From positions 1-41,835 of the forward strand of contig JAQVGI010000007.1 of NCBI GenBank assembly GCA_028696805.1: a stretch of 41,835 bases of DNA. Reading direction: 5' to 3'. Positions 23,990 to 31,720 of this stretch are shown piece by piece; within the stretch, counting starts at the first letter, position 1, and every line of letters starts with the position of its first letter. The notes under the pieces are model-generated. The model was not told the origin of the DNA. It made no database searches and worked only from the letters and a program-made list of their open reading frames with translations. Both the position numbers and the translations under genes were made by a program. The DNA comes from Alphaproteobacteria bacterium (GTDB lineage: Bacteria; Pseudomonadota; Alphaproteobacteria; CAAHEQ01; UBA3637).

Positions 23990-24262
23990 TTTCCGCAAGG
24001 GAACTATGATGCTAAACGGCAAGTGGCATAGATACGACGGACTCGGGGGCGGTACCCGACACCTCCACCATTTCCTTCACGGGGGTGAAACAGGCTCGAC
24101 GTGTATAGTAAAGACTTGGCCTTGTATCCGGCATGAATAACCACCGTTATCGGGGTTCAAAAAAACAAATGCAAACGATAACTTTGCACCCGCAGCGATG
24201 GCCGCTTAACGGCGTCCCCGCGTAGGGAAAATCCCCGGATTCTTCGGTAATCCGGGTGGGGT
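23990..24262 (+). ncRNA. ssrA: Transfer-messenger RNA, circularly permuted (two-piece)
   Basis: The acceptor piece comes first and ends in CACCTCC-A-CCA (24060-24070), with a T-arm-like stem TCGGG/CCCGA before it. A 10-base spacer (24071-24080) precedes the coding piece, which starts GGGGGTG (24081-24087), complementary to CACCTCC, and continues with GGCTCGAC. The tag frame is at 24171-24209. Processing removes the spacer so that the two RNAs pair as one tRNA-like domain. This permuted order is typical of alphaproteobacteria. It rescues stalled ribosomes and tags their products. The 5' and 3' ends given are estimates. Confidence 0.9.
24171..24209 (+). other. tmRNA tag reading frame (ANDNFAPAAMAA)
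   Basis: GCA AAC GAT AAC at 24171 opens the tag ANDNFAPAAMAA with stop TAA 24207-24209. AND and the C-terminal AA are the parts recognised by SspB and ClpX in other bacteria. Met at the third-last position replaces the usual Leu or Val. Confidence 0.88.
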
Positions 24263-24264
24263 TC

Positions 24265-24300
24265 CCCGGATTCCCAGCAACAGAATATCCGGGATTTTTC
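24265..24300 (+). terminator. Hairpin with T-run after ssrA
   Basis: CCCGGAT (24265-24271) pairs with ATCCGGG (24287-24293), then ATTTTT. It ends 13 bases before the sspB ATG, so sspB depends on readthrough or on a promoter inside ssrA. Confidence 0.65.
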
Positions 24301-24312
24301 AATGGGGAGAAA

Positions 24313-24708
24313 ATGGATTACGCGCCTTACCTGCAAAAAGCCTTCCGCCAAGCCGTCCGCGATATCCTGGCCGACGCCGCGCGCGACGGCCTGGCCGGAG
24401 ACAGCCATTTCCTGATCACGTTCCAAACGGACAGGGACGACGTCCGGATGCCGGCGTTCGTGCGCGCCAAATACCCCTCGGAAATCAGCATCGTCCTGCA
24501 AAACCAGTTTTCAAACCTGTCCGCCGGTCCGGAGAGCTTTTCGGTCGATGTGTCGTTCGGCGGCGTGTCTTCCCATCTGGTCGTCCCGTATGCCGCCATC
24601 ACGGCTTTCGCCGACCCGTCGACGCAGTTCGGCCTGATGCTGACGCCGGAGCGGCCGGCGGCGCCCAAAGCCCAGGTCATCGACCTGGCCAAGCACCGGA
24701 AAGCATGA
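24313..24708 (+). CDS. sspB: ClpXP adaptor SspB (alphaproteobacterial type)
   Basis: A 131-residue protein beginning MDYAPYLQKAFRQAVRDIL. Family signatures are GDSHFLITFQT, RMPAFVRAKYPSEISIVLQN with QFSNL, FSVDVSFGG and VPYAAITAFADPSTQFGL. SspB binds the ssrA tag and delivers tagged proteins to ClpXP. The C-terminus ends in a short basic AQVIDLAKHRKA (the ClpX-binding XB motif is usually near the end). GGGGAG lies 5 bases before ATG 24313. It directly follows the ssrA gene whose tag it should recognise, a clear functional pairing. Confidence 0.9.
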   Translation: MDYAPYLQKAFRQAVRDILADAARDGLAGDSHFLITFQTDRDDVRMPAFVRAKYPSEISIVLQNQFSNLSAGPESFSVDVSFGGVSSHLVVPYAAITAFADPSTQFGLMLTPERPAAPKAQVIDLAKHRKA

Positions 24709-24908
24709 CAAAACATTCCCTGTCCATCGCCGGCCACGCGACCAGCATTTCGCTGGAACCCGCATTCTGGGACGCGCTGGCGCAGATCGCGGCGCGGCGG
24801 AAAACCTCCGTCCAGGCGCTGATCACCGACATCGACTCCCGCCGGACAGGCAACCTGTCCAGCGCGATCCGCGTCTTCGTCTTACAGGAAATAATACAGC
24901 AGCACTAA
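24705..24908 (+). CDS. Ribbon-helix-helix domain protein (RHH_4-like)
   Basis: A 67-residue protein: KHSLSIAGHATSISLEPAFW, then DALAQIAARRKTSVQALITD, then LSSAIRVFVLQ. This matches the alphaproteobacterial ribbon-helix-helix family (RHH_4), presumed DNA-binding. It overlaps sspB by ATGA, so it is co-translated. Its 3' end overlaps the convergent uppP by 27 bases. Confidence 0.82.
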   Translation: MTKHSLSIAGHATSISLEPAFWDALAQIAARRKTSVQALITDIDSRRTGNLSSAIRVFVLQEIIQQH

Positions 24909-25652
24909 CCCCAGCGCGATGCGGTATATCGCGAATACGCCGAAGGACGCATGCTGCACCCACCGCATCAGAAACCCGATGGCCAGCCATCCGAACACCG
25001 CCGAAAACACGATGCCCGCCGCCAGCTCCGGCCAGACGATCGGCGCCGCATCGCGCACGGCCTGATAAAACACCCAGGCGGCGCCCAGGAAAATCGTCGG
25101 CACGGACAGCAGCATCGAAAACCGCGCGCTGTCCGACCGCTTGACGCCGAGCCACCGCGCGCATGTCATCGTGATGCCCGACCGGCTGACCCCCGGGATG
25201 AAGGCCAGGCACTGCGCGCACCCGATGCAAAAGGCGTCCCACACGCGCATCTGCGTCATGTGCTTGCTGGACCGGGACGTCTTGTCCGCCAGCCACAGCA
25301 GGATGCCGAACACAATGGCCGCCGCCGCGATAACGATCGGGCTGCGCAGCGCCGTCTCGACGATGTCCCGGACGAAAAACCCGACGGCGACCGCCGGAAT
25401 CGTCGCGACGATCAGGTTGATTTCCAGATCGCCGAGCCGCCGCGTCTTGAACAGGCGCTTTTTGATGTCCCACAAATCGCGGCCGAAATACAGGCACACG
25501 GCGAACAACGTGCCGACGTGCAGCGCGATGTCGCTGACGAGCCCCTGCGCCGTGATGCCGGCCTCCTCGGCCAGGATCAGGTGCCCGGACGAGCTGACCG
25601 GCAGGAACTCGGTCAACCCTTGTATCAGCGATAAAATGAATATATGCAGCAT
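24882..25652 (-). CDS. uppP: Undecaprenyl-diphosphatase UppP (BacA)
   Basis: A 256-residue integral membrane enzyme that recycles undecaprenyl pyrophosphate for peptidoglycan and other polymers. Motifs are QGLTEFLPVSSSGHLIL near residue 10 (catalytic Glu and Ser-rich loop) and FIPGVSRSGITMTCARWLGV near 155 (catalytic Arg). About eight membrane segments. Start at 25652: TACACT lies 7 bases before it, so the longer frame from 25688 is excluded and the mRNA is predicted to be leaderless. Confidence 0.94.
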   Translation of the reverse strand: MLHIFILSLIQGLTEFLPVSSSGHLILAEEAGITAQGLVSDIALHVGTLFAVCLYFGRDLWDIKKRLFKTRRLGDLEINLIVATIPAVAVGFFVRDIVETALRSPIVIAAAAIVFGILLWLADKTSRSSKHMTQMRVWDAFCIGCAQCLAFIPGVSRSGITMTCARWLGVKRSDSARFSMLLSVPTIFLGAAWVFYQAVRDAAPIVWPELAAGIVFSAVFGWLAIGFLMRWVQHASFGVFAIYRIALGLVLLYYFL

Positions 25653-25659
25653 GGGCTGC

Positions 25660-25688
25660 AGTGTATCGTCAAAACAAACCCAGGTCAA
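25660..25688 (-). promoter_or_regulatory. Promoter abutting uppP (leaderless)
   Basis: Minus strand TTGACC (25683-25688), 17 bases, TACACT (25660-25665), 7 bases, ATG 25652. No Shine-Dalgarno sequence in the gap. Confidence 0.68.
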
Positions 25689-25726
25689 GACTTTTTTCGC
25701 AAATGCGCGCCGCGCGATAATCTCGC

Positions 25727-25755
25727 TTGATTTTCATCCGATGCTGTGGTATAAA
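25727..25755 (+). promoter_or_regulatory. Promoter of valS
   Basis: TTGATT (25727-25732), 17 bases, TATAAA (25750-25755). A leader of about 26 bases carries AAAGGA before ATG 25788, in contrast to the leaderless uppP on the other side. Confidence 0.65.
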
Positions 25756-25787
25756 TCAGTCAAGTTATTCGACAAAAAAGGACAGAT

Positions 25788-28421
25788 ATGCTGGAAAAGA
25801 GTTTCGATTTCGCCGCGAAAGAATCGGATATCGGCGACAAATGGATTGAAAACGATTTATTCGCGGCCGACCCGGCCTCCGCCAAACCGCCGTTTTGCAT
25901 CATGATTCCGCCGCCGAACGTGACGGGCAGCCTGCACATGGGGCACGCGCTGAACAACGCCGTCCAGGACTGCCTGTGCCGGTTCAAGCGGATGCGCGGG
26001 TTCGACGTGCTGTGGCAGCCCGGAACAGATCACGCCGGCATCGCGACGCAGATGGTCGTCGAGCGGATACTGGCCAAAGACGGCGTGTCGCGCCACGACT
26101 TGGGCCGCGACAAATTCGTCGAGAAAATCTGGGAATGGAAAGAAAAATCCGGCGGGCAGATCATCCATCAGCTGCACAAGCTGGGCGCGTCGTGCGACTG
26201 GGCGCGCGAGCGGTTCACGATGGACGAGGGCCTATCCGCCGCCGTCCGCAAAGTGTTCGTGCAGCTCTACCGCGAGGGCCTGATTTACAAGGACAAGCGG
26301 CTGGTCAACTGGGACTCGAAATTGCAGACGGCCATCTCGGATCTGGAAGTGGAGCAGCGCGAAACCATCGGCACGATGTGGTATATGGCTTATCCCGTCG
26401 AGGGCAGCGCGGACGAATCCATCTGCGTCGCAACGACGCGTCCCGAAACGATGTTCGGGGACACCGCCGTCGCCGTGTCCGCCGATGACGAGCGGTATAA
26501 GCACCTGATCGGTAAAAATGTCATCCTGCCGATCGCCAACCGCCCGATTCCGGTCATCGCCGACGAGCATGCCGACCCGGCCAAGGGGACAGGCGCCGTG
26601 AAGATCACGCCGGCGCACGATTTCAACGACTTCGAGGTCGGCAAGCGCCACAACCTGCCGCTGATCAATATCCTGGACAGGGAGGCGCGCCTGAACGACG
26701 CCGTTCCCGAAAAATACCGGGGGATGGGCTGCCTGGACGCCCGCCCGCTGGTTCTGGCGGACATCAAGGCGCTGGGGCTGTATGTCAAGGAAGAAAACAA
26801 TCCGATGACCATCCCTTACGGCGACCGCTCCGGCGTCGTCATCGAGCCGTGGCTGACGGACCAGTGGTTCGTGAACGCCAAGGAACTGGCCAAGGACGCT
26901 ATTGCCGCCGTCCGCGACGGCCGGACGCGGTTCGTCCCGAAAAACTGGGAGAACACCTACTACGAATGGATGAACAACATTCAGCCGTGGTGCATTTCAC
27001 GCCAGCTGTGGTGGGGGCATCAAGTGCCGGTGTGGTATGGCCCCGACGGCGCGCAATTCTGCGCGGAAACCGAAGCGGAGGCGCAGGCGGCGGCCGACAA
27101 GCACTATGGCAAGACCGCCCTGCTGACGCGCGACACGGACGTGCTGGACACCTGGTTTTCATCCGGCCTGTGGGCGTTTTCGACGCTCGGCTGGCCGGAG
27201 CAGACCGCCCATTTGAAGCGGTATTATCCGACCTCCGTTCTGGTCACGGCTTTCGACATTATCTTTTTCTGGGTCGCGCGGATGATGATGATGAGCCTGC
27301 ACTTCATGAAGGAAGTGCCGTTCCGCGAAATCTGCATCCACGGCCTCGTGCGCGACGAAAAAGGCCAGAAGATGTCCAAGTCCAAGGGCAACGGCATCGA
27401 TCCGCTGGACATATCCGCCAAATACGGCATGGACGCGCTGCGGTTCGCGCTGCTGATTCAGGCCGGGCACGGGCGCGACGTCCTGATGTCCGACGAGCGC
27501 GTCGAAGGATACCGCAACTTCGTGACGAAGATCTGGAACGCCGCGAAGTTCTGCGAGATGAACGGCTGCGTGTTCGCGCAGGCGCCGGCCGCCGCGACGC
27601 TGCCGGTCAACGCATGGATATTGACAAAGTTGGATCAGGCGGCGCAGAGCATCGCCAAAGATCTGGACGGATACGCGTTCAACGAAGCCGCCCACACGGC
27701 CTACCATTTCGTCTGGGGGACGTTCTGCGACTGGTATCTGGAAGCGACGAAACCGATCTTCCGCGGCACGGACGCCGCCGCCATTCAGGAAACCAAAATC
27801 GTCATGGGATACGTGCTGGAAAACATGCTGAAGCTGCTGCACCCGTTCATGCCGTTCGTCACGGAGGAAATCTGGGCCGAAACGGCCGCGCGGCCGAATA
27901 TGCTGATGGCCGAGGCGTGGCCGGATGCCGCGGCGTTCGCAGACGATAAAACGGCGGCGCAGACGGACTGGCTGTTCGACCTTGTCGCGGCGATCCGCTC
28001 CACGAAGGCCGAGGTCCGCATTCCGGCGCCGACGAAAATCGATTTGGTTATCAAAGAGATTCCGTCCGGCAAGAAGGACGCTTTGGCGCGCAACGAAGAC
28101 ATCTTCAAAACGCTGGCGCGCGTCGAATCGATCCGCTTTTCAAAGGACGCCGTGCCGGGCTCCGTGACGCAGGTGTTCGGCGACACGACGTTCGTGATTC
28201 CGCTGAACGGCCTGATCGACATCGCGGCCGAGCGAAAGCGCCTGACGCAGGAAATCGAAAACCTGAAATCCTTTATTACACGGACGGAGGCGCATTTGTC
28301 CAACGACTCGTTCGTGTCGAAAGCGCCGGCGGCCGTCGTCGCGGACAAAAAGAAATCCTTGGCGGACGCGCGGGATGCGGCCGCAAAAATGGAAAAGGTG
28401 CTCGGGCAATTAACCGGCTGA
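25788..28421 (+). CDS. valS: Valyl-tRNA synthetase
   Basis: An 877-residue class Ia synthetase. The HIGH motif is PPPNVTGSLHMGHALNN (His50-His53) and the KMSKS motif is QKMSKSKGNG (528-532). GTDHAGIATQ, the editing domain with ATTRPETMFGDTAV, and WCISRQLWWGHQVPVWYG are typical of ValS. The C-terminus is a coiled-coil arm (ERKRLTQEIENLKSFITRTE). Complete. Confidence 0.97.
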   Translation: MLEKSFDFAAKESDIGDKWIENDLFAADPASAKPPFCIMIPPPNVTGSLHMGHALNNAVQDCLCRFKRMRGFDVLWQPGTDHAGIATQMVVERILAKDGVSRHDLGRDKFVEKIWEWKEKSGGQIIHQLHKLGASCDWARERFTMDEGLSAAVRKVFVQLYREGLIYKDKRLVNWDSKLQTAISDLEVEQRETIGTMWYMAYPVEGSADESICVATTRPETMFGDTAVAVSADDERYKHLIGKNVILPIANRPIPVIADEHADPAKGTGAVKITPAHDFNDFEVGKRHNLPLINILDREARLNDAVPEKYRGMGCLDARPLVLADIKALGLYVKEENNPMTIPYGDRSGVVIEPWLTDQWFVNAKELAKDAIAAVRDGRTRFVPKNWENTYYEWMNNIQPWCISRQLWWGHQVPVWYGPDGAQFCAETEAEAQAAADKHYGKTALLTRDTDVLDTWFSSGLWAFSTLGWPEQTAHLKRYYPTSVLVTAFDIIFFWVARMMMMSLHFMKEVPFREICIHGLVRDEKGQKMSKSKGNGIDPLDISAKYGMDALRFALLIQAGHGRDVLMSDERVEGYRNFVTKIWNAAKFCEMNGCVFAQAPAAATLPVNAWILTKLDQAAQSIAKDLDGYAFNEAAHTAYHFVWGTFCDWYLEATKPIFRGTDAAAIQETKIVMGYVLENMLKLLHPFMPFVTEEIWAETAARPNMLMAEAWPDAAAFADDKTAAQTDWLFDLVAAIRSTKAEVRIPAPTKIDLVIKEIPSGKKDALARNEDIFKTLARVESIRFSKDAVPGSVTQVFGDTTFVIPLNGLIDIAAERKRLTQEIENLKSFITRTEAHLSNDSFVSKAPAAVVADKKKSLADARDAAAKMEKVLGQLTG

Positions 28422-28448
28422 CCGGCCGGAGGAAGGGGGGGAGGCGAC

Positions 28449-30038
28449 ATGCGGGAACAGCGGCGGATTTTCTCCGACCTGATGACGCTGTGGGACGAAT
28501 CGAAACCCCTGATCGCGGAAGGCTACCGCGTTTTGCAAAAAGAAGTCGGCATGGGCCTGCCCGGGCCGTGCATGCCGGCCATCGCCGCGGATAAAAACAC
28601 CGGCATCGGATCGCCCTACGGCGCCGGCGCGCAACGCATCGCCGCGTTTTTCGGCCCGGCCGTCGATAAAATCCAGCTGGGGCCGTGGGGCAAGACCTAT
28701 CGCGCGACGGGGCATTCGCCGTATATGTCCGACTTCGCGCACAATCCTTTTTTCATCCCGCTGGAAGGGCTGCTGGAACGGAAACTGATTGCGCCGGCGA
28801 CGCTGAAATCCATCTATGCGGCGCCCAAAAACCCGACGCGCATCGATTGGGATCAAGTCGAGGCCGCCTATCAGAAAGCGCTGGCCGAAGCACACCGAAA
28901 ATCGAAAACACGCCGATCGTATGACGACTTCGTCGAGCAGCTGGCCGCCTCCTTCATGCCCCAAGCGCCGCTGCCCTACATCGCGGATATCCAGGTGCGC
29001 ATCCCGCCGGATCTGGCGCAGAAATACCCGGATCCGTTTTTGCCGGATTGGACGATCGGGTCGCCGCCGGACATGTTCGGGGACAAGCCGCAGCGGTGGG
29101 GCTTTCCCATCCTGAACCCCGCCCTGCTTTTCGAACCGGACGGCACTCTCGGCAGCAACGGCCGGCTGCTGGCGGAATTGTTCGACCGCGCGCTGCGGGA
29201 AAACGCCGGCGGGGCGCGCGTCGACCACTATATCGGTTTCGTGAACCCGTATGTTTTTCATGCGGGCGAGGAAACCGGCCGGCGCCTCTACAGCTCGCCG
29301 AAGAATCCGCACCTGAAAGCTTTCGCGAAAAAGACGATCGACGATTTCGCGCAGATCACCGAGCAAATCATCCTGCCATGCCTGCGGCGGCACCAGAAAA
29401 GCATCCGGTCGCTGTATGCCGAGGATACCGGCGCGCGCCCGCGGTTCATCGACGCCGTGATGAAGCGCTGCCGGCTGGGGCGCCTGATCGTCGCGCAGTT
29501 CGCCGACCCGGACGACCCGGACCACATGTACCGCCTGCGTCATGCGAAGCCGGACGATGTCGCCTCGCTGGACACGCACGACACGAAATCCGCCCAGATG
29601 TTCTTCATCGACATGGACGACGCGACGCGCGCACGCACCGCCCGCCTGCTGGCGCAGGATCTGCGGTTCAACTACACGGACGACCTGGCCAGCGTGCCCC
29701 AGCTGCTCCGGATGCAATGGGGCGCCCTGATGGCCTGTCCGGCCCGGCGCGTCCACGCGTTCTTCACCAGCTGGACGGGGCAGATCGGCCGCTACAACAT
29801 CCCGAACTATCCGTCGCAGTGGATGCTCCGGTGCGCGCCGGATTTCGACGCGCTGTATTTCCAAAACCTGGGAAAAGGAATGGCCTACAACCCGTTCGAC
29901 GCGATCAGCCTGGCCATCTACGCCCGCGGGGATTCCTTCTACCGCAAGCATGCCGCCCTCGTGCACCGATTGCGCGCCGCCGAGGACGACATCCTGTCTC
30001 TGGCGCGCCGATTCAGCATTGAAAGGAAAACACCATGA
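28449..30038 (+). CDS. 4-alpha-glucanotransferase-like protein (GH77, divergent)
   Basis: A 529-residue protein with GH77 (MalQ/amylomaltase) signatures: GIGSPYGAGAQRIAAFF, DKPQRWGFPILNPALLF, the nucleophile region ARVDHYIGFVNPYVF (Asp259), acid/base Glu325 in AEDTGAR, and DTHDTKSA with His377-Asp378. The enzyme would transfer alpha-1,4-glucans. The loop after the nucleophile (YIGF, not FRGF) and the short N-terminus make it divergent. No other glycogen or maltodextrin gene is in the window. GGGGAGG lies before the ATG. It is followed by an overlapping membrane-protein gene. Confidence 0.85.
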   Translation: MREQRRIFSDLMTLWDESKPLIAEGYRVLQKEVGMGLPGPCMPAIAADKNTGIGSPYGAGAQRIAAFFGPAVDKIQLGPWGKTYRATGHSPYMSDFAHNPFFIPLEGLLERKLIAPATLKSIYAAPKNPTRIDWDQVEAAYQKALAEAHRKSKTRRSYDDFVEQLAASFMPQAPLPYIADIQVRIPPDLAQKYPDPFLPDWTIGSPPDMFGDKPQRWGFPILNPALLFEPDGTLGSNGRLLAELFDRALRENAGGARVDHYIGFVNPYVFHAGEETGRRLYSSPKNPHLKAFAKKTIDDFAQITEQIILPCLRRHQKSIRSLYAEDTGARPRFIDAVMKRCRLGRLIVAQFADPDDPDHMYRLRHAKPDDVASLDTHDTKSAQMFFIDMDDATRARTARLLAQDLRFNYTDDLASVPQLLRMQWGALMACPARRVHAFFTSWTGQIGRYNIPNYPSQWMLRCAPDFDALYFQNLGKGMAYNPFDAISLAIYARGDSFYRKHAALVHRLRAAEDDILSLARRFSIERKTP

Positions 30039-30433
30039 CACCCGAACAATTCCTGTCCGCCCGGCTGCGGCGGCTATCCATCGTCGATTTCGCCCTGATC
30101 GAGATGATTTACATCGCGCTCGGCCTGCTACTGGCCAAAGCATACGCGCCCTTCGCATCGCTGGGGTGGGGCGTCTACCTGACGCTGTCTCTGGTCTGCG
30201 CGCTGCCCGTCTGGATGCGGATCCTGGGATACGCCGGCAGCATCTGGGAGCGGGAAAAGCAATTCCTCAAAAACAACACGCCGGCATATCAGGTGCTCGT
30301 TTTGATCGCGTGCGTCAGTTTCAGCCTGTTCGCCAGCGTGCTCTTCCCGAGCCTCCTGGCCGCGCCGTATTGGGTTTATATCGCGCTCATCGGCCTCCTG
30401 GCCGTCAAGCCGATCCGGCGCGCCTGGTTCTAG
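30035..30433 (+). CDS. Small membrane protein, function unknown
   Basis: A 132-residue protein with about four membrane segments: at 21-34 (LIEMIYIALGLLLA), 43-62, 83-105 (AYQVLVLIACVSFSLFASVLF) and 107-124. It has no recognised motif. ATG overlaps the stop of the GH77 gene (ATGA), after AAAGGAAAAC. It converges on dusA with a 4-base overlap. Confidence 0.7.
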   Translation: MTPEQFLSARLRRLSIVDFALIEMIYIALGLLLAKAYAPFASLGWGVYLTLSLVCALPVWMRILGYAGSIWEREKQFLKNNTPAYQVLVLIACVSFSLFASVLFPSLLAAPYWVYIALIGLLAVKPIRRAWF

Positions 30434-31392
30434 CCGTCCGCCGTCCGGCAAAAATCCCGCAGCGCGGATAAATCCCGCGTCATCAGCGTCCGTTTATAGG
30501 CGCCGGCGTTCGGCCGGCCGTGGAACAGCCCCATCATATGCGACAGGATCAGCGGCAGGCGCTCCCTGTTGCGCTCCAAATACGGCAGCATGCGCTCCAA
30601 CACCTCCGCGCGCGTCGGGACGGCATGTGCGTCGCCGTAGAACAGCCTGTCCGCCTCGGCCAGCGCATACGGCTGGCCATACGCGAATCGCCCCAGCATC
30701 ACGCCGTCGACCTGCGCCGCATGCTCCCGCGCGGCGGCGAGGCTCAACACATTGCCGTTCAACGTGATAAACATATCCGGAAAAGATTTTTTCAGGCGGT
30801 AGACGGCTTCGTAGTTCAGCGGCAGTTTCCGGCGGTTGTCCTCGGGCGACAGGTTCAACCGGGCCTGGCGCGCGTGCACGATGATGTGGCGGCAGCCCGC
30901 CCGACGAATCGCATCGGCGAACCGCAGCAACGCGTCGAACCCGTCCCCGCCGGCATCCGCCAGCGAAATGCGCGTCTTGACCGACACCGGTATGCCGGCC
31001 GCCGCGCGCATCGCGGCGACGCAGTCCGCGACCACCTCGGGCGTCTGCATCAGGACGGCGCCGAACCGGCCCGCCTGCACCCGGCCGGAGGGGCAGCCCG
31101 CGTTGATGTCGACGGCGTCGTAGCCGTATTCTTCGGCCATCCGGGCGCACAGGGCCATCGGGCGCGGGTCGCTGCCCCCGACTTGCAGGGTCAGCGGCCG
31201 CTCGTCCGGATGATGGGCCAGCAGCCTATCCCGATCCCCGCAGATCAGCGCCGGGCAGGCGATCATCTCGGTATACAGCATCGGCCGGCGGGCGATCAGC
31301 CGCACGAAATAGCGGAAATGCCGGTCCGTCCAATCCAGCATCGGCGCGACGGACAGCGCGTCCGCCGAAAAAAGTTGCTTTCGAGGCGTCAT
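30430..31392 (-). CDS. dusA: tRNA-dihydrouridine synthase (DusA type)
   Basis: A 320-residue FMN enzyme that reduces uridines in the tRNA D-loop. APMLDWTDRHFRYFVRLI, then MLYTEMI, is diagnostic of DusA. The catalytic Cys100 is in DINAGCPSGRVQAGRFGAVL, then VKTRISLAD and HARQARLNLSPEDNR (FMN phosphate region). Start at 31392: the longer frame is excluded by the promoter 6 bases upstream. Predicted leaderless. Confidence 0.93.
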   Translation of the reverse strand: MTPRKQLFSADALSVAPMLDWTDRHFRYFVRLIARRPMLYTEMIACPALICGDRDRLLAHHPDERPLTLQVGGSDPRPMALCARMAEEYGYDAVDINAGCPSGRVQAGRFGAVLMQTPEVVADCVAAMRAAAGIPVSVKTRISLADAGGDGFDALLRFADAIRRAGCRHIIVHARQARLNLSPEDNRRKLPLNYEAVYRLKKSFPDMFITLNGNVLSLAAAREHAAQVDGVMLGRFAYGQPYALAEADRLFYGDAHAVPTRAEVLERMLPYLERNRERLPLILSHMMGLFHGRPNAGAYKRTLMTRDLSALRDFCRTADG

Positions 31393-31398
31393 TCTGGT

Positions 31399-31427
31399 AT
31401 GATAGCACAGACGGGCGGAAAAATGAA
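31399..31427 (-). promoter_or_regulatory. Promoter abutting dusA (leaderless)
   Basis: Minus strand TTCATT (31422-31427), 17 bases, extended -10 TGC-TATCAT (TATCAT 31399-31404), then 6 bases to ATG 31392. Confidence 0.58.
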
Positions 31428-31475
31428 TCGAAAAATCGGCCGCCGACAAAAAAGACATTCGACAAGGAGGGCATC

Positions 31476-31697
31476 ATGGCGTTGACGCAAGCGGAAATGG
31501 AAAAGATCCAAACCTATTTGCAGCAGTTGTTCTGGAACTCCGAAATCAAGCTGGCGCCGGGACAAGGCGGCGATGCGCCGGCGGAGGTCTTCGTCGGCAA
31601 GGAATTCATCGGCGTGATTTACAAGAACAACGACGACGGCGACATTTCGTATGACTGGAACATGTCCATCCTCGCCGAAGATTTGGAAAAGTTCTGA
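31476..31697 (+). CDS. DUF3126 family protein
   Basis: A 73-residue acidic protein: MALTQAEMEKIQTYLQQLFW, then AEVFVGKEFIGVIYKNNDDG and SYDWNMSILAEDLE. It matches the small alphaproteobacterial DUF3126 family, function unknown. AAGGAGG lies 7 bases before the ATG. Divergent from dusA. Confidence 0.85.
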   Translation: MALTQAEMEKIQTYLQQLFWNSEIKLAPGQGGDAPAEVFVGKEFIGVIYKNNDDGDISYDWNMSILAEDLEKF

Positions 31698-31720
31698 ACG
31701 GAAAACGGGGGCGCGCAGCC

